64,000 bases of DNA, taken from NCBI GenBank assembly GCA_028564925.1, contig CM053027.1, positions 243,375,649-243,439,648 of the forward strand, given 5' to 3'. Below are positions 54,142 to 64,000 of the stretch, in pieces. The notes under the pieces were generated by a model. That model was not told the DNA's origin. It did not search any database and saw nothing but the letters and a program-made list of their open reading frames with translations. Positions within the stretch are counted from its first letter, which is position 1, and every line of letters starts with the position of its first letter. Made by a program: the position numbers and the translations under genes. Origin of the DNA: Lithobates sylvaticus (Eukaryota; Chordata; Amphibia; Anura; Ranidae).

Positions 54142-55435
54142 CTCAATAAACTCGACCATAAAATTGTTTTGTAATTTTGCCCTTTAACTGTCCCAGCAGT
54201 GCCATTACTCCAGTCAATTTCAGGGTAGTTAAAATCCCCCATTATTATCACCGTCCCAGCCCTTGCAGTCATTTCCATCTATGCAAGGAGCTGAGTCTCC
54301 ATTTACTGGGTGGTCTATAATAAACTCCAACGATAACCTTTGTAGTACACACCCATGTACAGTTCCACCCATAATGCTTCAGACTCATCACACTCTCCAT
54401 CAACTAGGTCCTTTTTCACACTCGCTTTGAGATCACTTCTCACATAGAGATAGACACCATCACCCTTCCGTTTTAATCTGTCTTTCCGAAAGAGAGCATA
54501 GCCAGGAATATTAATAGCCCAGTCATGAGATGAATGAAGCCAAGATTTAGTAATACCAATTAGATCATAGTTCTCATCATGCATCAGAGCGTCCAACTCA
54601 CCTATTTTGTTTGGCAGACTTCTGCCATTGGTGAACAAACATACACAAATTCAAACACATCTGTATATTGTATTCCATTTTCTCATCTGTTATATCATTT
54701 ATGATATTCACTATTTCTTGCCAATATTCCTTTATTTTTGGGCATTCCCACCATATGTGGGCCATTGTTGCCCTTTGATTGTAATTTCTCCAGCATAATG
54801 GTGATCCATCCGCATACATTTTGTAGGTCCTCTCTGGTGTCAGGTACCACCTTGCTTATAATTTGTAATTCTTTTCAATGGTGCCCATGTCCCAGGTATT
54901 GTTATACATTGCTCCAATAATCTTCCCTACCTGGTGGTCATCTAGTCTTATGTCCAATTCTTTCTCCCAGTGTTCTATATAAGCTGGTCTTCCTTGTCCT
55001 TCTTGATCTGTCAATATCTCATATATTTTTGAAATTCAATTTTTTAATGACTTTTGTGTGTAGCAGAATTTTTCCAATCACTTATCTTCCATCCTTTTGA
55101 TATTTCTATTTCTTGCCGTGTTTTCATTTTTCCTTTTGTGATTTTGTCTCTCATTTGTGGATTTTTTATTTTCTGTGCGGTGAACATCTCTTCCCCTGGC
55201 GTGAAAAGGATTGTTTCCATGAGGGACATTAGGGGTGAATTATACTCCCATTTTTCTTTCCTATGAACCAAGTCCCATATTGTAAACACATTTTTAGTTA
55301 TCTCGTGAGTGTCCTGTCCTATAACCCTAAATTTTTGTGGTATCCAGATGTTTTTGTGTAGTGTACTTCTACTTATTGTGTTTTCTATTTCCACCCATTT
55401 TTATTCTCATTTGTCCACTCAATCATACGTGCTCA

Positions 55436-56443
55436 AATTACTGTAAAAAAAGGTGTTTGTTAGTACCGCCCCCCTAAAAAACAACACTGCTCTGCGCTGC
55501 AAGGATGTTTGAGCTGTGGTATGTGAGATAATTAGTGACTAAAATCCCAATGTGCTATTAGTGAAAGATAAATAAATATAAATGAATATATAAATAAATA
55601 AATAGAAAAAATATTTTGTGGTAAACAAACTATTTTCCACAATGTAGATGTATGGTGAACCCTATACATACATTGCTACAGCGGCCGCTTAAATGAATGC
55701 AGTAGTGAAAAATACAAATAAATGGATAGAAAAAATGTGTGCACTATGGCGTTTTCTTCCAGAGATTTGTAGCAGCGCTGTTATTTAAACTCCACAGTCC
55801 AACGTGAAATAAGTATTTGTTGATAAAGTCCCACACAGTGTCATTCTGTGTTTAAAATAAATTAATAAATATGAATAAATAAATAAATAATTAATTAATT
55901 AATTCATCCACTAGTTTCAATCCGTGTCCCAAATGTGAATACAGATCCACGTGAAATAATAGGATGAATCAGCAATACTCCAGCTGTGACAGGTCTAAAA
56001 TGATGTGAAAAACAGTTCTATGCAGAAGATATGTAGCCAATCTGAGCCTTTCACCACAGACACCACACCACGTGTGAGGTTCGTCCCCTTTTGGGGGTAC
56101 ACTCACCAGAAACATAAACTATACAAGCCTGTAGTCATCATCAGTAAATCAGCCTTTTCCTCCAACATCACCATATCAATTCTCCAACAGCGCGGGCATT
56201 AATTTGTAGGTATATCTGGGATACAAAAGTCGCCGTCACAGCAGGCGTAAGCCATCCATGTTGTTTCCCTTTTATAACTGTGACTTTCAATAGTATTACA
56301 GTGACTTGATGGAACACAGGTATAGACAATGAAAAAGCCTGTACGTTCCTCAGTAAAATCTGGTTGGCTCGCTGGGACTTGCAGTTCACCACCTTCACAT
56401 GTATTCCTTTCAGGAAGCTCAGAGTTGAGCAGGTGACTTAACC
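55436..56443. repeat. Unclassified ~1-kb insertion in L1-4
   Basis: It interrupts the L1-4 reading right after RINMFKM (56455). It contains TAAA-type runs (55567-55610, 55858-55905), a NotI-like GCGGCCGC at 55681, and no gene that I recognise. Its outer ends read CTGTAAAAAAAGGTG (left) and GTTGAGCAGGTGAC (right). I see no terminal inverted repeat or clear target duplication. The same sequence is present at 63236-64000 in the inverted copy. Confidence 0.55.
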
Positions 56444-57707
56444 ATTTTGAACATATTTATTCTTCCAATCCAGTAGAGTGGTTGTGTACTCAGTTTTTTT
56501 TAAATCTGCCTTAACTTCATTAATTAATGGAATATAATTCATTGGATATCATTTTTCGACCGTTGTTGTTAACTTAATCCCCAAGTATTTTAATTATTTT
56601 ACCCACGTGGAAATTCTTTCTGAAGAGTCAATGCTTCTGTTTTTCCTACCCCGATATTTAATATTTCTGTCTTTATTGGATTTATTTTAAAATGTGAGAG
56701 TTCCCTGTATTTTTTAACTTATTTAATTATACTTGGCAAAGTCACCCTTGGGTTTGTCAATGTACATCAGAACATCGTCTGCATAAGCAGCGATTTTATG
56801 TACTTTTTCTCCCACCTTCACCCCACCCACGTCCTGATTATTTTGGAGTACCTCTAAGAAAGGTTCCATTGATAAGACGTACAGTAGAGGCGATAGTGGG
56901 CATGCTTGACGTGTTCCGTTGTACATCCCAAACACCAGAGAAAATCTCCCATTAACCTTCACCATCGCTGTTGGCCCTTTATAAAGATTTCCGATCCACT
57001 TCATTAATTTTGGTCCTATTCCTAGATACCTTAACGAATCCCCAGTCTACCCTATCAAATGCCTTTTCTGCATCTATTGACAGGAATAGAGCTGTGGATT
57101 CATTCAGGATCTTCTTTCTCAACATTAATCATGTTTTTATTCCATTGTCCCTCCCCTCTCTGCCCGGTACGAATCCTGTCTGATCAGGGTTTATCCACAA
57201 TGGTATTCGTTTTTCAATTTAGTAGCCAGGATCTTTGAATATTTTTATATCGGCATTTAAAAGAGCAATGGGTCTATAACTCGAACAGTTTGGGGTTTCT
57301 TTCATAGCCAGTTTAATCTCTTCTTGTGTTATTCTACTTTCCAATTCTTTTAGTTGCTCCTGTTGAACTTTTGGTAAATTTGCTTCTATTAAATAATTTT
57401 GTATCTTCTTTTTTCTTACTTCTTCCTCCTGTTGACAGTCGTTCTTTTTTATAGAGTATAGTGCCCTATAGTATTTTTGAAACGCCAGTTTACTCTTTCT
57501 CCTTTCTCGTTTTTAATCTTCTCTATAAAATTACAAGACTTCTTTTTTCTTACCAAATTTGCAAGATATTTTCCTGGCTTATTCCCCCACTTGTATCTCT
57601 CCTGCGCTATTCTGTTGAAGTTACGTCTCCCTTCTTTTTCCATCACATTCTTCAGTTGTTCTCTTTTTGTGATTAAAGTCCTATAAGTTTTCTTTTTTGA
57701 TTGCTTT
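55665..57707. repeat. Left arm of a large inverted duplication
   Basis: 2.04 kb, reverse complement of 61928-64000. Inner edge 57707 pairs with 61928. GCGGCCGC at 55681-55688 pairs with 63977-63984. Differences are few, and the longest gap seen is ~19 bp near 57490. It probably extends left beyond 55665, but the window ends on the other side. Confidence 0.93.
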
Positions 57708-58795
57708 TTATGTCTTTGTTCTAGATCGTATATTTCTTTTGTTAGTCTCGTCATATTTTTTTTTTTCCTTTCCTGTTTTTTACCTGCCCCAATAGAAATA
57801 AATTTTCCTCTGATAATGGATTTATGTGCCTCCCAGATGGTTGCTTTTGAGAGTTCTGGTGAATCATTCTCCCGAAAATATCTTTCGATCTCTTTTTCTA
57901 TTATTTTTTGATTTTCTTTGTCCTCCAATAAGTCTTCATCTATTCTCCATGTACCTTTTCCCATGCTTTCTCCATTTAAGTTAATTTTTAACATTACTGG
58001 GGCGTGGTCTGAGAATGTTATTATTCCTATTTTTGTTTCCGCAATTTCGTCTCGACATCTGTGTTCCATCATGATGTAATCTAACCAGGAATATATTTTG
58101 TGAACTGCTGAATAAAATGTATAATCTTTTACATTGGGGTGCTGTATTCGCCAAGGATCTACTAGTTGGTGTTTGTGAAAAAAAATGTTTAATCTCCTTG
58201 ATTGTTTTATTTCCTTGTCTGTTGTTCTTGAAGTACTATCTATTTTGTGATCCAGTGGGAAATTAAAATCCCCTGCTAATATCAATTTTCCTTGCTTAAA
58301 TTCTGTTAGGTCCTTCAATATTCCCACCATGTATTTTTTAGGATTTCTATTTGGGCAGTATATATTCGCAAGCGTATATTTAGTATTATGCATAGTACCT
58401 ATAAAAATGATATAACGTCCTTCCGGGTCTACTTTTCTTTTTTCTATTTAGAATTGAATGCCTTTCCCTAGACCTATTGCCACGCCTTTTGCCCCTCTAA
58501 TTGGCGAGTCTCCATAGACCCATGTAGGTATATTTCTAGAATAAATGTTAACATTTGAGTCCAAGGTAATGTGCGTCTCCTGGAGAAATACTATTTCTAG
58601 TTCTCGCAATACTAGGTGTCTCTTCACTGGTGAGTTTAATCCTCTGACTTTATATGTCAAGATCCGTATACTACTCATCTCCTCCATTCCTGATCCTGTC
58701 CCCGTGCACCCCCCGGAGCACCCCCCGGCCCCCACTTGGGAGTACAAGAGAGGGTCCCCCGCTGTGATACCCGGGGACCTCCTGTATCCCGACAT

Positions 58796-59267
58796 CAGAG
58801 AGGTCCCTATAACTTCTTAAAACAGACCCTAAAATAAACCCCCCAATCCCTATCCCCTCCAAACCGCCTCCTCCCCCTCCCACCTCTCCCCCCTCCTCCC
58901 CCTTACTGATAGTGTTTTGACCCTGTGGTCTCTAGAGTGGATTATGGAATAGAGGGGAGTGAAAATAAGTCTCCCCTCCCCTCTTCCACCCTCCTGCACT
59001 GGTTCACTAGATATGTTTTAAATATCTAGTGTTTCCCTTTATATGCAATTGGAGCACCTGGATTTTTTTATTTATTTATTTCTAATTCTCTGCACTAGCT
59101 CACTTTATATATGAATTGGAGTACTTGGCTCTTTAAAATATATATTTTTTATTTATTCATTTATTCATTTATTTATTCATTTCTATGAGGTCATACTGAG
59201 ATTTTCATTTTCACTTATTGGTGTATTGATGTATTTATTTATTCAATTAGGAGTATAGCTCCCACTA
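58796..59267. other. L1-4 spacer and unassigned AT-rich sequence
   Basis: A C-rich stretch (58830-58910) like the spacer upstream of L1 ORF2, then AT-rich sequence with imperfect TTTATTTATT runs (59065-59180). A short near-repeat is seen (TATATGCAATTGGAGCACCT and TATATGAATTGGAGTACTTG). I see no gene. Confidence 0.45.
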
Positions 59268-59366
59268 CACAAGTTTCAGCAATACCGATTACATCATAGC
59301 TCTCCTCGTGCACCAGAGCTTCCAACTCACCTATTTTGCTTGGCAGACTTCTGGAATTGGTGAACA
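59268..59366 (-). pseudogene. Second CR1-group endonuclease fragment
   Basis: About 99 bp matching 54552-54650 with roughly 88% identity by eye (CCAACTCACCTATTTTGCTT, GGCAGACTTCTGGAATTGGT). It ends at the same base as the first fragment (GGTGAACAAAC on the plus strand). It is too different from the first to be a target duplication of L1-4, and its neighbours differ. Confidence 0.7.
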
Positions 59367-59414
59367 AACACTTTAATGCATTATTACATTATATATTTGC
59401 AATATTCAATTATA

Positions 59415-59661
59415 CAGTGCCTTGAAAAAGTATTCCTACCCTTTGAAAGTTTCCACATTTTGTCCTGTTACAACCAAAAACATAAATGTATTTTATTGGG
59501 ATTTTATGTGATAGACCAACACAAAGTGGCACATAATTGTAAAGTGTAAGGAAAATGATAAATTGTTTTCAATTTTTTTTTCAAATAAATATGTCAATAC
59601 CTTGTAGAACCACCTTTCACTGCAATTACAGCTGCAAGTCTCTACCAGCCAGGGCTGATTA
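59415..59661 (+). mobile_element. Tc1/mariner-like terminal fragment 1
   Basis: It starts CAGTGCCTTGAAAAAGTATT after a TA, the standard start and target of Tc1-like elements. It continues with the familiar CACATTTTGTCCTGTTACAA and CTTGTAGAACCACCTTTCAC. It is cut at about 59661 with no transposase. Confidence 0.8.
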
Positions 59662-60117
59662 CCCATAACAATCACCTGCTATACACGCTGGGTGCCAGGA
59701 CTATAAGGCACTTATAAATGTGAGTGGAATTATTTTAATTTGTGTATTAAATAAACCCGTTTTAATGGCATTGCACAATAAAGGTTTTCCTTTGTCATTT
59801 CCATCTATCCCTATGAGGTATATATTTGCATAAGACGTAATTTCAACAGGCTCTTTAGGGGTTTCCCCACATGCTTAAGAGACCATACTAGTGATAGTTT
59901 GTCAATTCAGCTCAGTTTGTTTGTGAGTGCACATCTATGTGGGGCACCCAGTCTGAGCACCATTGCACAGGAGATGTCAATTTAAGCATGAGCACTTTGT
60001 TTCAACACCTAATGGGACATTATTAGTTTTTGGTGTGTTACACATGTATACATGATCTACCATGATATATGATATCATGATATAAATGATCTACCCTAAG
60101 CACAGCAAACATTTTTT
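59662..60117. other. Unassigned stretch between Tc1-like fragments
   Basis: About 455 bp without recognised coding content. AATAAA lies near 59749. A T-run (60112-60122) marks its right end. It could be an insertion, but I find no matching direct repeat at its ends. Confidence 0.35.
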
Positions 60118-60370
60118 TTTTTTATTTATTCTTAACTGTGAAGTGCAAGGAAAATGATAAATGATTTTCAAAATATTTTACAAAAAAATATCTGAAAAGT
60201 GTGGCATGCATTTGTATTCAGCCCCCCAGAGTCAATACTTTGTAGAACCACCTTTCGCTGCATGTCTTTTAGGGGATGTCTCTACCAGCTTTTCACATCT
60301 AGAGAGTGACCTTTTTTCTTTGCAAAATGGCTTAAGCTGTCAGATTGGATGGAGAGCGTCTGTGAACAGC
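60118..60370 (+). mobile_element. Tc1/mariner-like terminal fragment 2
   Basis: It repeats the same region as fragment 1 (AAGTGCAAGGAAAATGATAA, CTTTGTAGAACCACCTTTCG) and continues further (CTACCAGCTTTTCACATCTA, TTGCAAAATGGCTTAAGCTG). It is diverged and lacks the end. Since the two overlap in content, they are separate copies and not one split element. Confidence 0.7.
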
Positions 60371-60476
60371 AATTGCTTAGGAAGTTACATAGAAAATTAG
60401 GATGATCCCCTGTGATCAAGTTGAAAGTAACAAAACATATTAGGGGCATGGCTACACCGCAACTGAATCTTGACGC

Positions 60477-60479
60477 TAA
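60477..60479. repeat. Target-site duplication of the Harbinger MITE, left copy (TAA)
   Basis: TAA before AGCCCCATACACACG, repeated at 60905-60907. A three-base TWA duplication is the PIF/Harbinger signature. Confidence 0.8.
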
Positions 60480-60904
60480 AGCCCCATACACACGCTCGGA
60501 TTATCCGAGGACCAGGTCCGTCGGATCATGTCCGTCGTACTTTGTCCGATGTTGGTTTTGCGTACACATGGTCGGACAAAGTTGTCGGAAAATCCGATCA
60601 TTCTGAACGTGGTGACGTTCGTTGCGTACGACGGGACTACGTAGAGGCTAGTAGCCAATAGCTTTGGTCTTGTAATGTGAACTGAGCATGCGTAGCACTT
60701 TGTCCGTCGGACAACCGTACACACGATCGGATTTGGTGTGATCGGACCGTGTTGTCGGCAAATCTTTCCAGCAGGAGATAAGACTTTGTCCGTCGGACAA
60801 TCCGACATACACTGTCCGATGGTGCATACACACGGTCTGATTTTTCAACAACATTGTCCGATCGGACAGAATCCATGAAAAAGTCCGACCGTGTGTATGG
60901 GGCT
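60480..60904. mobile_element. PIF/Harbinger-like MITE, 425 bp
   Basis: The ends are AGCCCCATACACACGCTCGG and its near-complement CCGTGTGTATGGGGCT, flanked by TAA on both sides. The inside is dense with short inverted blocks (TCCGTCGGA, TTGTCCGAT, TACACACG-ATCGGA). There is no gene. Open frames across it come from this palindromic sequence. It shares CTGAGCATGCG and CACTTTGTCCGTCGG with the complement of the Harbinger-like element near 21148-21178. Confidence 0.88.
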
Positions 60905-60907
60905 TAA
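60905..60907. repeat. Target-site duplication of the Harbinger MITE, right copy (TAA)
   Basis: Matches 60477-60479. Confidence 0.8.
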
Positions 60908-61394
60908 GAGTGTTATCTGTGAGTGTGAGCGAGAAGGGGTTGGAGATGCAGCACACAGGCACCCGGCATGTAACTAACATATACCAAAGGCGATTTGTTT
61001 TTATTTGTGATGTAAGCGCATTACTTTTTCATAAAATTTGTTACCCAAGAGGTTTTTACACTATTGGAGACTATTGGATTGTGTTGATTTTATCTCTACA
61101 TATGGAGAGCGTTGTCATCCATTTGAATCTGAGGAGATCAGAGTGGAGATTGGGTTGATCATCTGCATAAAGCTTAAAGTGATTTAATCACACATGCAAT
61201 TGAAATCTACAATCTGGTGAGCCTCATTCTATAGGGGTGTGGATTGGCACTTGTGCACTTTGGTGAAGGATCTACTGTGTTCTAAATGTTCCACTTTATG
61301 AAAAGTTGCATTATTTTCACGATTCTTTTTTGATATTTGAATCAATTCATTTATTTATGATGGACAATTATTTTTGATTTTATTATGGACACTT
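60908..61394. other. Unassigned stretch right of the MITE
   Basis: About 490 bp, AT-rich, without a recognised gene or repeat. Its style (GGTGTGGATTGGCACTTGTG, CCACTTTATGAAAAGTTGCA) suggests a dispersed frog repeat that I cannot name. Confidence 0.3.
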
Positions 61395-61927
61395 TTGAAT
61401 AATTGTTATTGATCTTTTGCGCTACTGCAATTTAAAGAACTAGGCTGCAGGTTGAAGGGTAGGACCTCCAAGGTGATATTCTCTGAAATATTGCCTGTGC
61501 CATGCGTAACACAGGAAAGGCAGGGGGTGATTAGAGAGCTGAATGCATGGCTAATGACCTGATATAAGGTGGAGGGATTTGGGTTTTTAGAGCACAAGGC
61601 TGACTTTTCATTGGGGTGCAACCTATATGCTAAATATGGTTTTCACCTAAATGAAAGGGGGTCTACTGTGCTGGGGGAGAGGTTTTTGGGAAGGCTGGAG
61701 GAGTATTTAAACTAGGATTGTGGGGGGGGAGGGTAAATTAGATTAGAATGGGGCAGACAAGTCAGACAGGGGTCAGCCCCTATTGGTAGGTGGAATGGGG
61801 AAAGATGGGGGAGGGCTATGGCAGATGATATGAAGGTTCCTATGTTAAAAACAACCATTGGAAATGGTGCTATTTGTACTAAATTAAAAAATATCCAACA
61901 TACATTTGCAAAATGTGACAATGAATT
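61395..61927 (+). pseudogene. CR1-group LINE ORF1 fragment with SGNH-esterase-like end
   Basis: Plus-strand reading near 61450-61710: SKVIFSEILPVPCVTQERQG, IRELNAWLMT, a stop, then GFGFLEHKADFSLGCNLYAK and LNERGSTVLGERFLGRLEEY before a stop. Some CR1-group LINEs carry an esterase of the SGNH family in ORF1. The FSEILPVP segment and the HLNERG segment (in place of the usual D-x-x-H block) fit its C-terminal half. A further ~200 bp has AICTKLKNIQHTFAK, then the L1-4 copy begins abruptly at 61928. It is broken and truncated on both sides. Confidence 0.55.
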
Positions 61928-63235
61928 AAAGCAATCAAAAAAGAAAACTTATAGGACTTTAATCACAAAAAGAGAACAACTGAAGAATGTGATGGAAGAA
62001 GAAGGGAGACGTAACTTCAACAGAATAGCGCAGGAGAGATACAAGTGGGGGAATAAGCCAGGAAAATATCTTGCAAATTTGGTAAGAAAAAAGAAGTCTT
62101 GTAATTTTATAGAGAAGATTAAAAACGAGAAAGGAGAAATAGTAAATAAAGCTTCTGAGATTGCACTGGCGTTTCAAAAATACTATAGTGCACTTTACTC
62201 TATAAAAAAGAACGACTGTCAACAGGAGGAAGAAGTAAGAAAAAAGAAGATACAAAATTATTTAATAGAAGCAAATTTACCAAAAGTTCAACAGGAGCAA
62301 CTAAAAGAATTGGAAAGTAGAATAACACAAGAAGAGATTAAACTGGCTATGAAAGAAATCCCAAACTGTTCGAGTTATAGACCCATTTCTCTTTTAAACA
62401 CCGATATAAAAATATATGCAAAGATCCTGGCTACTAAATTGAAAAAACGAATACCATTGTGAATAAGCCATGATCAGACAGGATTCGTACAGAGAGGGCA
62501 GAGAGGGGAGGGACAATGGAATAAAAACAATATTAATGTTGAGAAAGAAGATCCTGAATGAATCCTCAGCTCTATTCCTGTCAATAGATGCAGAAAAGGC
62601 ATTTGATAGGGTAGACTGGGGATTCATTAAGGTATCTAGGAATAGAACCAAAATTAATGAAGTGCATCGGAAATCTTTATAAAGGGCCAACAGCGATGGT
62701 GAAGGTTAATGGGAGATTTTCTCTGGTGTTTGGGATGTACAACGGAACACGTCAAGCATGCCCGCTATCGCCTCTACTGTACGTCTTATCAATGGAACCT
62801 TTCTTAAAGGTACTCCAAAATAATCAGGACGTGGGTGGGGTAAAGGTGGGAGAAAAAGTACATAAAATCGCTGCTTACGCAGACGATGTTCTGATGTACA
62901 TGACAAACCCAAGGGTGACTTTGCAAGTATAATTAAATAAGTTAAAAAATACGGGGAACTCTCACATTTTAAAATAAATCCAATAAAGACAGAAATATTA
63001 AATATCGGGGTAGGAAAAACAGAAGCATTGACCCTTCAGAAAGAATTTCCACGTGGGTAAAATTAATAAAATACTTGGGGATTAAGTTAACAACAACGGT
63101 CGAAAAATGATATCCAATGAATTATATTCCATTAATTAATGAAGTTAAGGCAGATATTAAAAAAAACTGAGTACACAACCACTCTCCTGGATTGGAAGAA
63201 TAAATATGTTCAAAATGGATGAGTCACCTGCTCAA
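61928..63235 (+). pseudogene. Inverted copy of L1-4 ORF2 (endonuclease linker to reverse transcriptase)
   Basis: It starts in the middle of the ORF2 linker (KQSKKKTYRTLITKREQLKN) and keeps the stretch deleted near 57490 in the left arm (NKASEIALAFQKYYSALYSI). The reverse transcriptase has CSSYRPISLLN, DAEKAFDRVDW, NGTRQACPLSPLLY and AYADDVLMY (near 62880). It shares with the left arm the ~60-residue gap between KEIPN and CSSYRP, so that gap is older than the duplication. Frames change near 62460, 62640 and 62920. Confidence 0.85.
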
Positions 63236-64000
63236 CTCTGAGCTTCCTGAAAGGAATACATGTGAAGGTGGTGAACTGCAAGTCCCAGCGAGCCAAACCA
63301 GATTTTACTGAGGAACATACAGGCTTTTTCATTGTCTATACCTGTGTTCCATCAAGTCACTGTAATACTATTGAAAGTTACAGTTATAAAAGGGAAACGA
63401 CATGGATGGCTTACGCCTGCTGTGACGGCGACTTTTGTATCCCAGATATACCTACAAATTAATGCCCGCGCTGTTGGAGAATTGATCTGGTGATGTTGGA
63501 GGAAAAGGCTGATTTACTGATGATGACTACAGGCTTGTATATTTTATGTTTCTGGTGAATGTACCCCCAAAAGGGGACGAACCTCACACGTGGTGAAGTC
63601 TGTGGTGAAAGGCTCAGATTGGCTACATATCTTCTGCATAGAACTGTTTTTCACATCATTTTAGACTTGTCACAGCTGGAGTATTGCTGATTCATCCTAT
63701 TATTTCACGTGGATCTGTATTCACATTTGGGACACGGATTGAAACTAGTGGATGAATTAATTAATTCATTATTTATTTATTTATTCATATTTATTAATTA
63801 ATTTATTTTAAACACAGAATGACACTGTGTGGGACTTTATCAACAAATACTTATTTCACGTTGGACTGTGGAGTTTAAATAACAGCGCTGCTACAAATCT
63901 CTGGAAGAAAAACGCCATAGTGCACACATTTTTTCTATCCATTTATTTGTATTTTTGCACTATTGCATTCATTTAAGCGGCCGCTGTAGCAATGTATGTG
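63236..64000. repeat. Inverted copy of the unclassified insertion, cut by the window end
   Basis: Matches 55665-56443 in reverse. It includes the same TAAA/TTTA-type run (63751-63810) and GCGGCCGC. The junction with L1-4 lies at the same L1 base (after the NMFKM codons) as in the left arm. Confidence 0.8.

Larger units (their letters stand above)
51230..54650 (-). pseudogene. CR1-group LINE endonuclease fragment, split by hAT-C
   Basis: Minus-strand reading from 54650: LFTNGRSLPNKIGELDALMH, YDLIGITKSWLHSSHDW, RKDGDGVYLY-like, then MGDFNYPEIDW (near 54245) and QNNFMVEFIE to 54142. With hAT-C and one GTTGGGAC removed the frame continues at 51359 with VPTRNPCRAYYQYSYKR and the endonuclease end SSDHNIIII. 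This is the APE endonuclease of a CR1/L2-type LINE. A frameshift and stops lie near 54300. The first base pairs at 54650 are also where a second fragment (59268-59366) breaks off. Confidence 0.8.
54655..58795 (-). pseudogene. L1-4 ORF2, heavily broken
   Basis: Endonuclease: YKVRGLNSPVKRHLVLRELE (start near 58690), LQETHITLD, a TAA after GKGIQF near 58445, then NIYCPN, AGDFNFPLDHK and FSDHAPVMLK. Linker: WEAHKSIIRGKFI. A ~19-bp deletion near 57490 ends that frame. Reverse transcriptase: YRPIALLN-like, DAEKAFDRVDW, NGTRQACPLSPLLY and AYADDVLMY (near 56780). About 60 residues between KEIPN and CSSYRP are missing near 57290, as they are in the inverted copy. After the insertion the C-terminal part resumes at 55394 (IWIPQKFRVIGQDTHEITKN) and ends with HIWWECPKIKEYWQEI near 54700. 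Confidence 0.83.
54651..59265 (-). mobile_element. Degenerate L1-clade LINE (L1-4) with an unclassified insertion
   Basis: Minus-strand ORF2 remains run from 58795 to about 54655, with a pyrimidine/purine-rich spacer to the right (58796-58900). ORF1 is not present. A ~1-kb sequence sits inside it at 55436-56443. The left limit is set by the CR1-group fragment that begins at 54650. It is a different L1 lineage from L1-2 and L1-3, being richer in A/T, Lys and Ile. Confidence 0.8.
61928..64000. repeat. Right arm of the large inverted duplication
   Basis: Reverse complement of 55665-57707 with about 98% identity by eye. The arms are separated by a 4.2-kb spacer (57708-61927). It contains both the L1-4 segment and the unclassified insertion in the same relation, and runs off the window. 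Confidence 0.93.

Noticed and set aside
54651-59265. CR1-group fragments at 54552-54650 and 59268-59366 as a long target duplication of L1-4
   Set aside because: They differ by about one base in eight, are ~99 bp long and do not flank L1-4 in the manner of target-primed insertion. They are separate copies.
60470-60980. Overlapping open frames of 60-110 codons across the Harbinger MITE
   Set aside because: They are the result of palindromic TCCGA/TCGGA blocks in a non-coding MITE with clear ends.

Overview
The window looks like a vertebrate nuclear intergenic region, most probably from a frog or toad, and perhaps a ranid. The evidence is the mixture of element families: L1-clade LINEs with a transposase-22-type ORF1, a chromodomain Ty3/Gypsy element, BEL/Pao, a GC-rich-ended hAT family, a PIF/Harbinger family with MITEs, CR1-group LINE pieces and Tc1-like ends. 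The ranid guess rests on my memory of repeats of the 'AGCCCCATACACACG' type and is an inference. I found no host gene, no tRNA or rRNA gene and no CRISPR array. Almost every base that I can assign belongs to a transposable element, and many elements sit inside one another.

Layout. 1-8939: an L1 on the minus strand (L1-1) split by a young, whole-looking Ty3/Gypsy chromovirus (1156-7198, 5-bp target duplication GGCTG). 8971-21085: a broken BEL/Pao fossil, split by an almost full-length plus-strand L1 (L1-2, 11841-19680, 12-15 bp target duplication). 21098-26205: remains of a PIF/Harbinger-like element with a MADF-protein gene and a divergent Myb-like gene, interrupted by a non-autonomous hAT (hAT-A, 22934-25496). 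26206-43607: an old autonomous hAT (hAT-1) whose transposase gene is broken. A younger 10.7-kb relative (hAT-B, 32657-43360) lies inside the tandem array of hAT-1 and carries an unbroken 1073-codon transposase gene. 43608-50755: a third L1 (L1-3) on the minus strand. 51230-54650: a CR1-group endonuclease fragment split by a second non-autonomous hAT (hAT-C, 51368-54133). 54651-59265: a fourth, degenerate L1 (L1-4) with a ~1-kb unclassified insertion. 59268-61927: small pieces (CR1-group, two Tc1-like ends, a 425-bp Harbinger MITE, a CR1-group ORF1 fragment). 61928-64000: an inverted, nearly identical copy of 55665-57707 (L1-4 plus its insertion), running off the window.

How the parts relate. 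hAT-B is the probable source of transposase for hAT-A and hAT-C, which share its ends and 8-bp target duplications but have no gene. The end of hAT-B opposite the one next to the transposase 3' end is built from a chain of perfect hairpins. One of these keeps its pairing in hAT-A although one base pair has changed on both sides. The hAT transposase genes are preceded directly by tandem arrays (118-bp units in hAT-1; 64/65-bp units in hAT-B). The Harbinger-like element at 21.1 kb shares subterminal sequence with the MITE at 60.5 kb and is its likely parent family. The nesting gives a relative order: the Harbinger-like, CR1-group and BEL pieces are oldest; hAT-1 and the L1s came next; hAT-A, hAT-C, hAT-B and the Gypsy element came last at their own sites.
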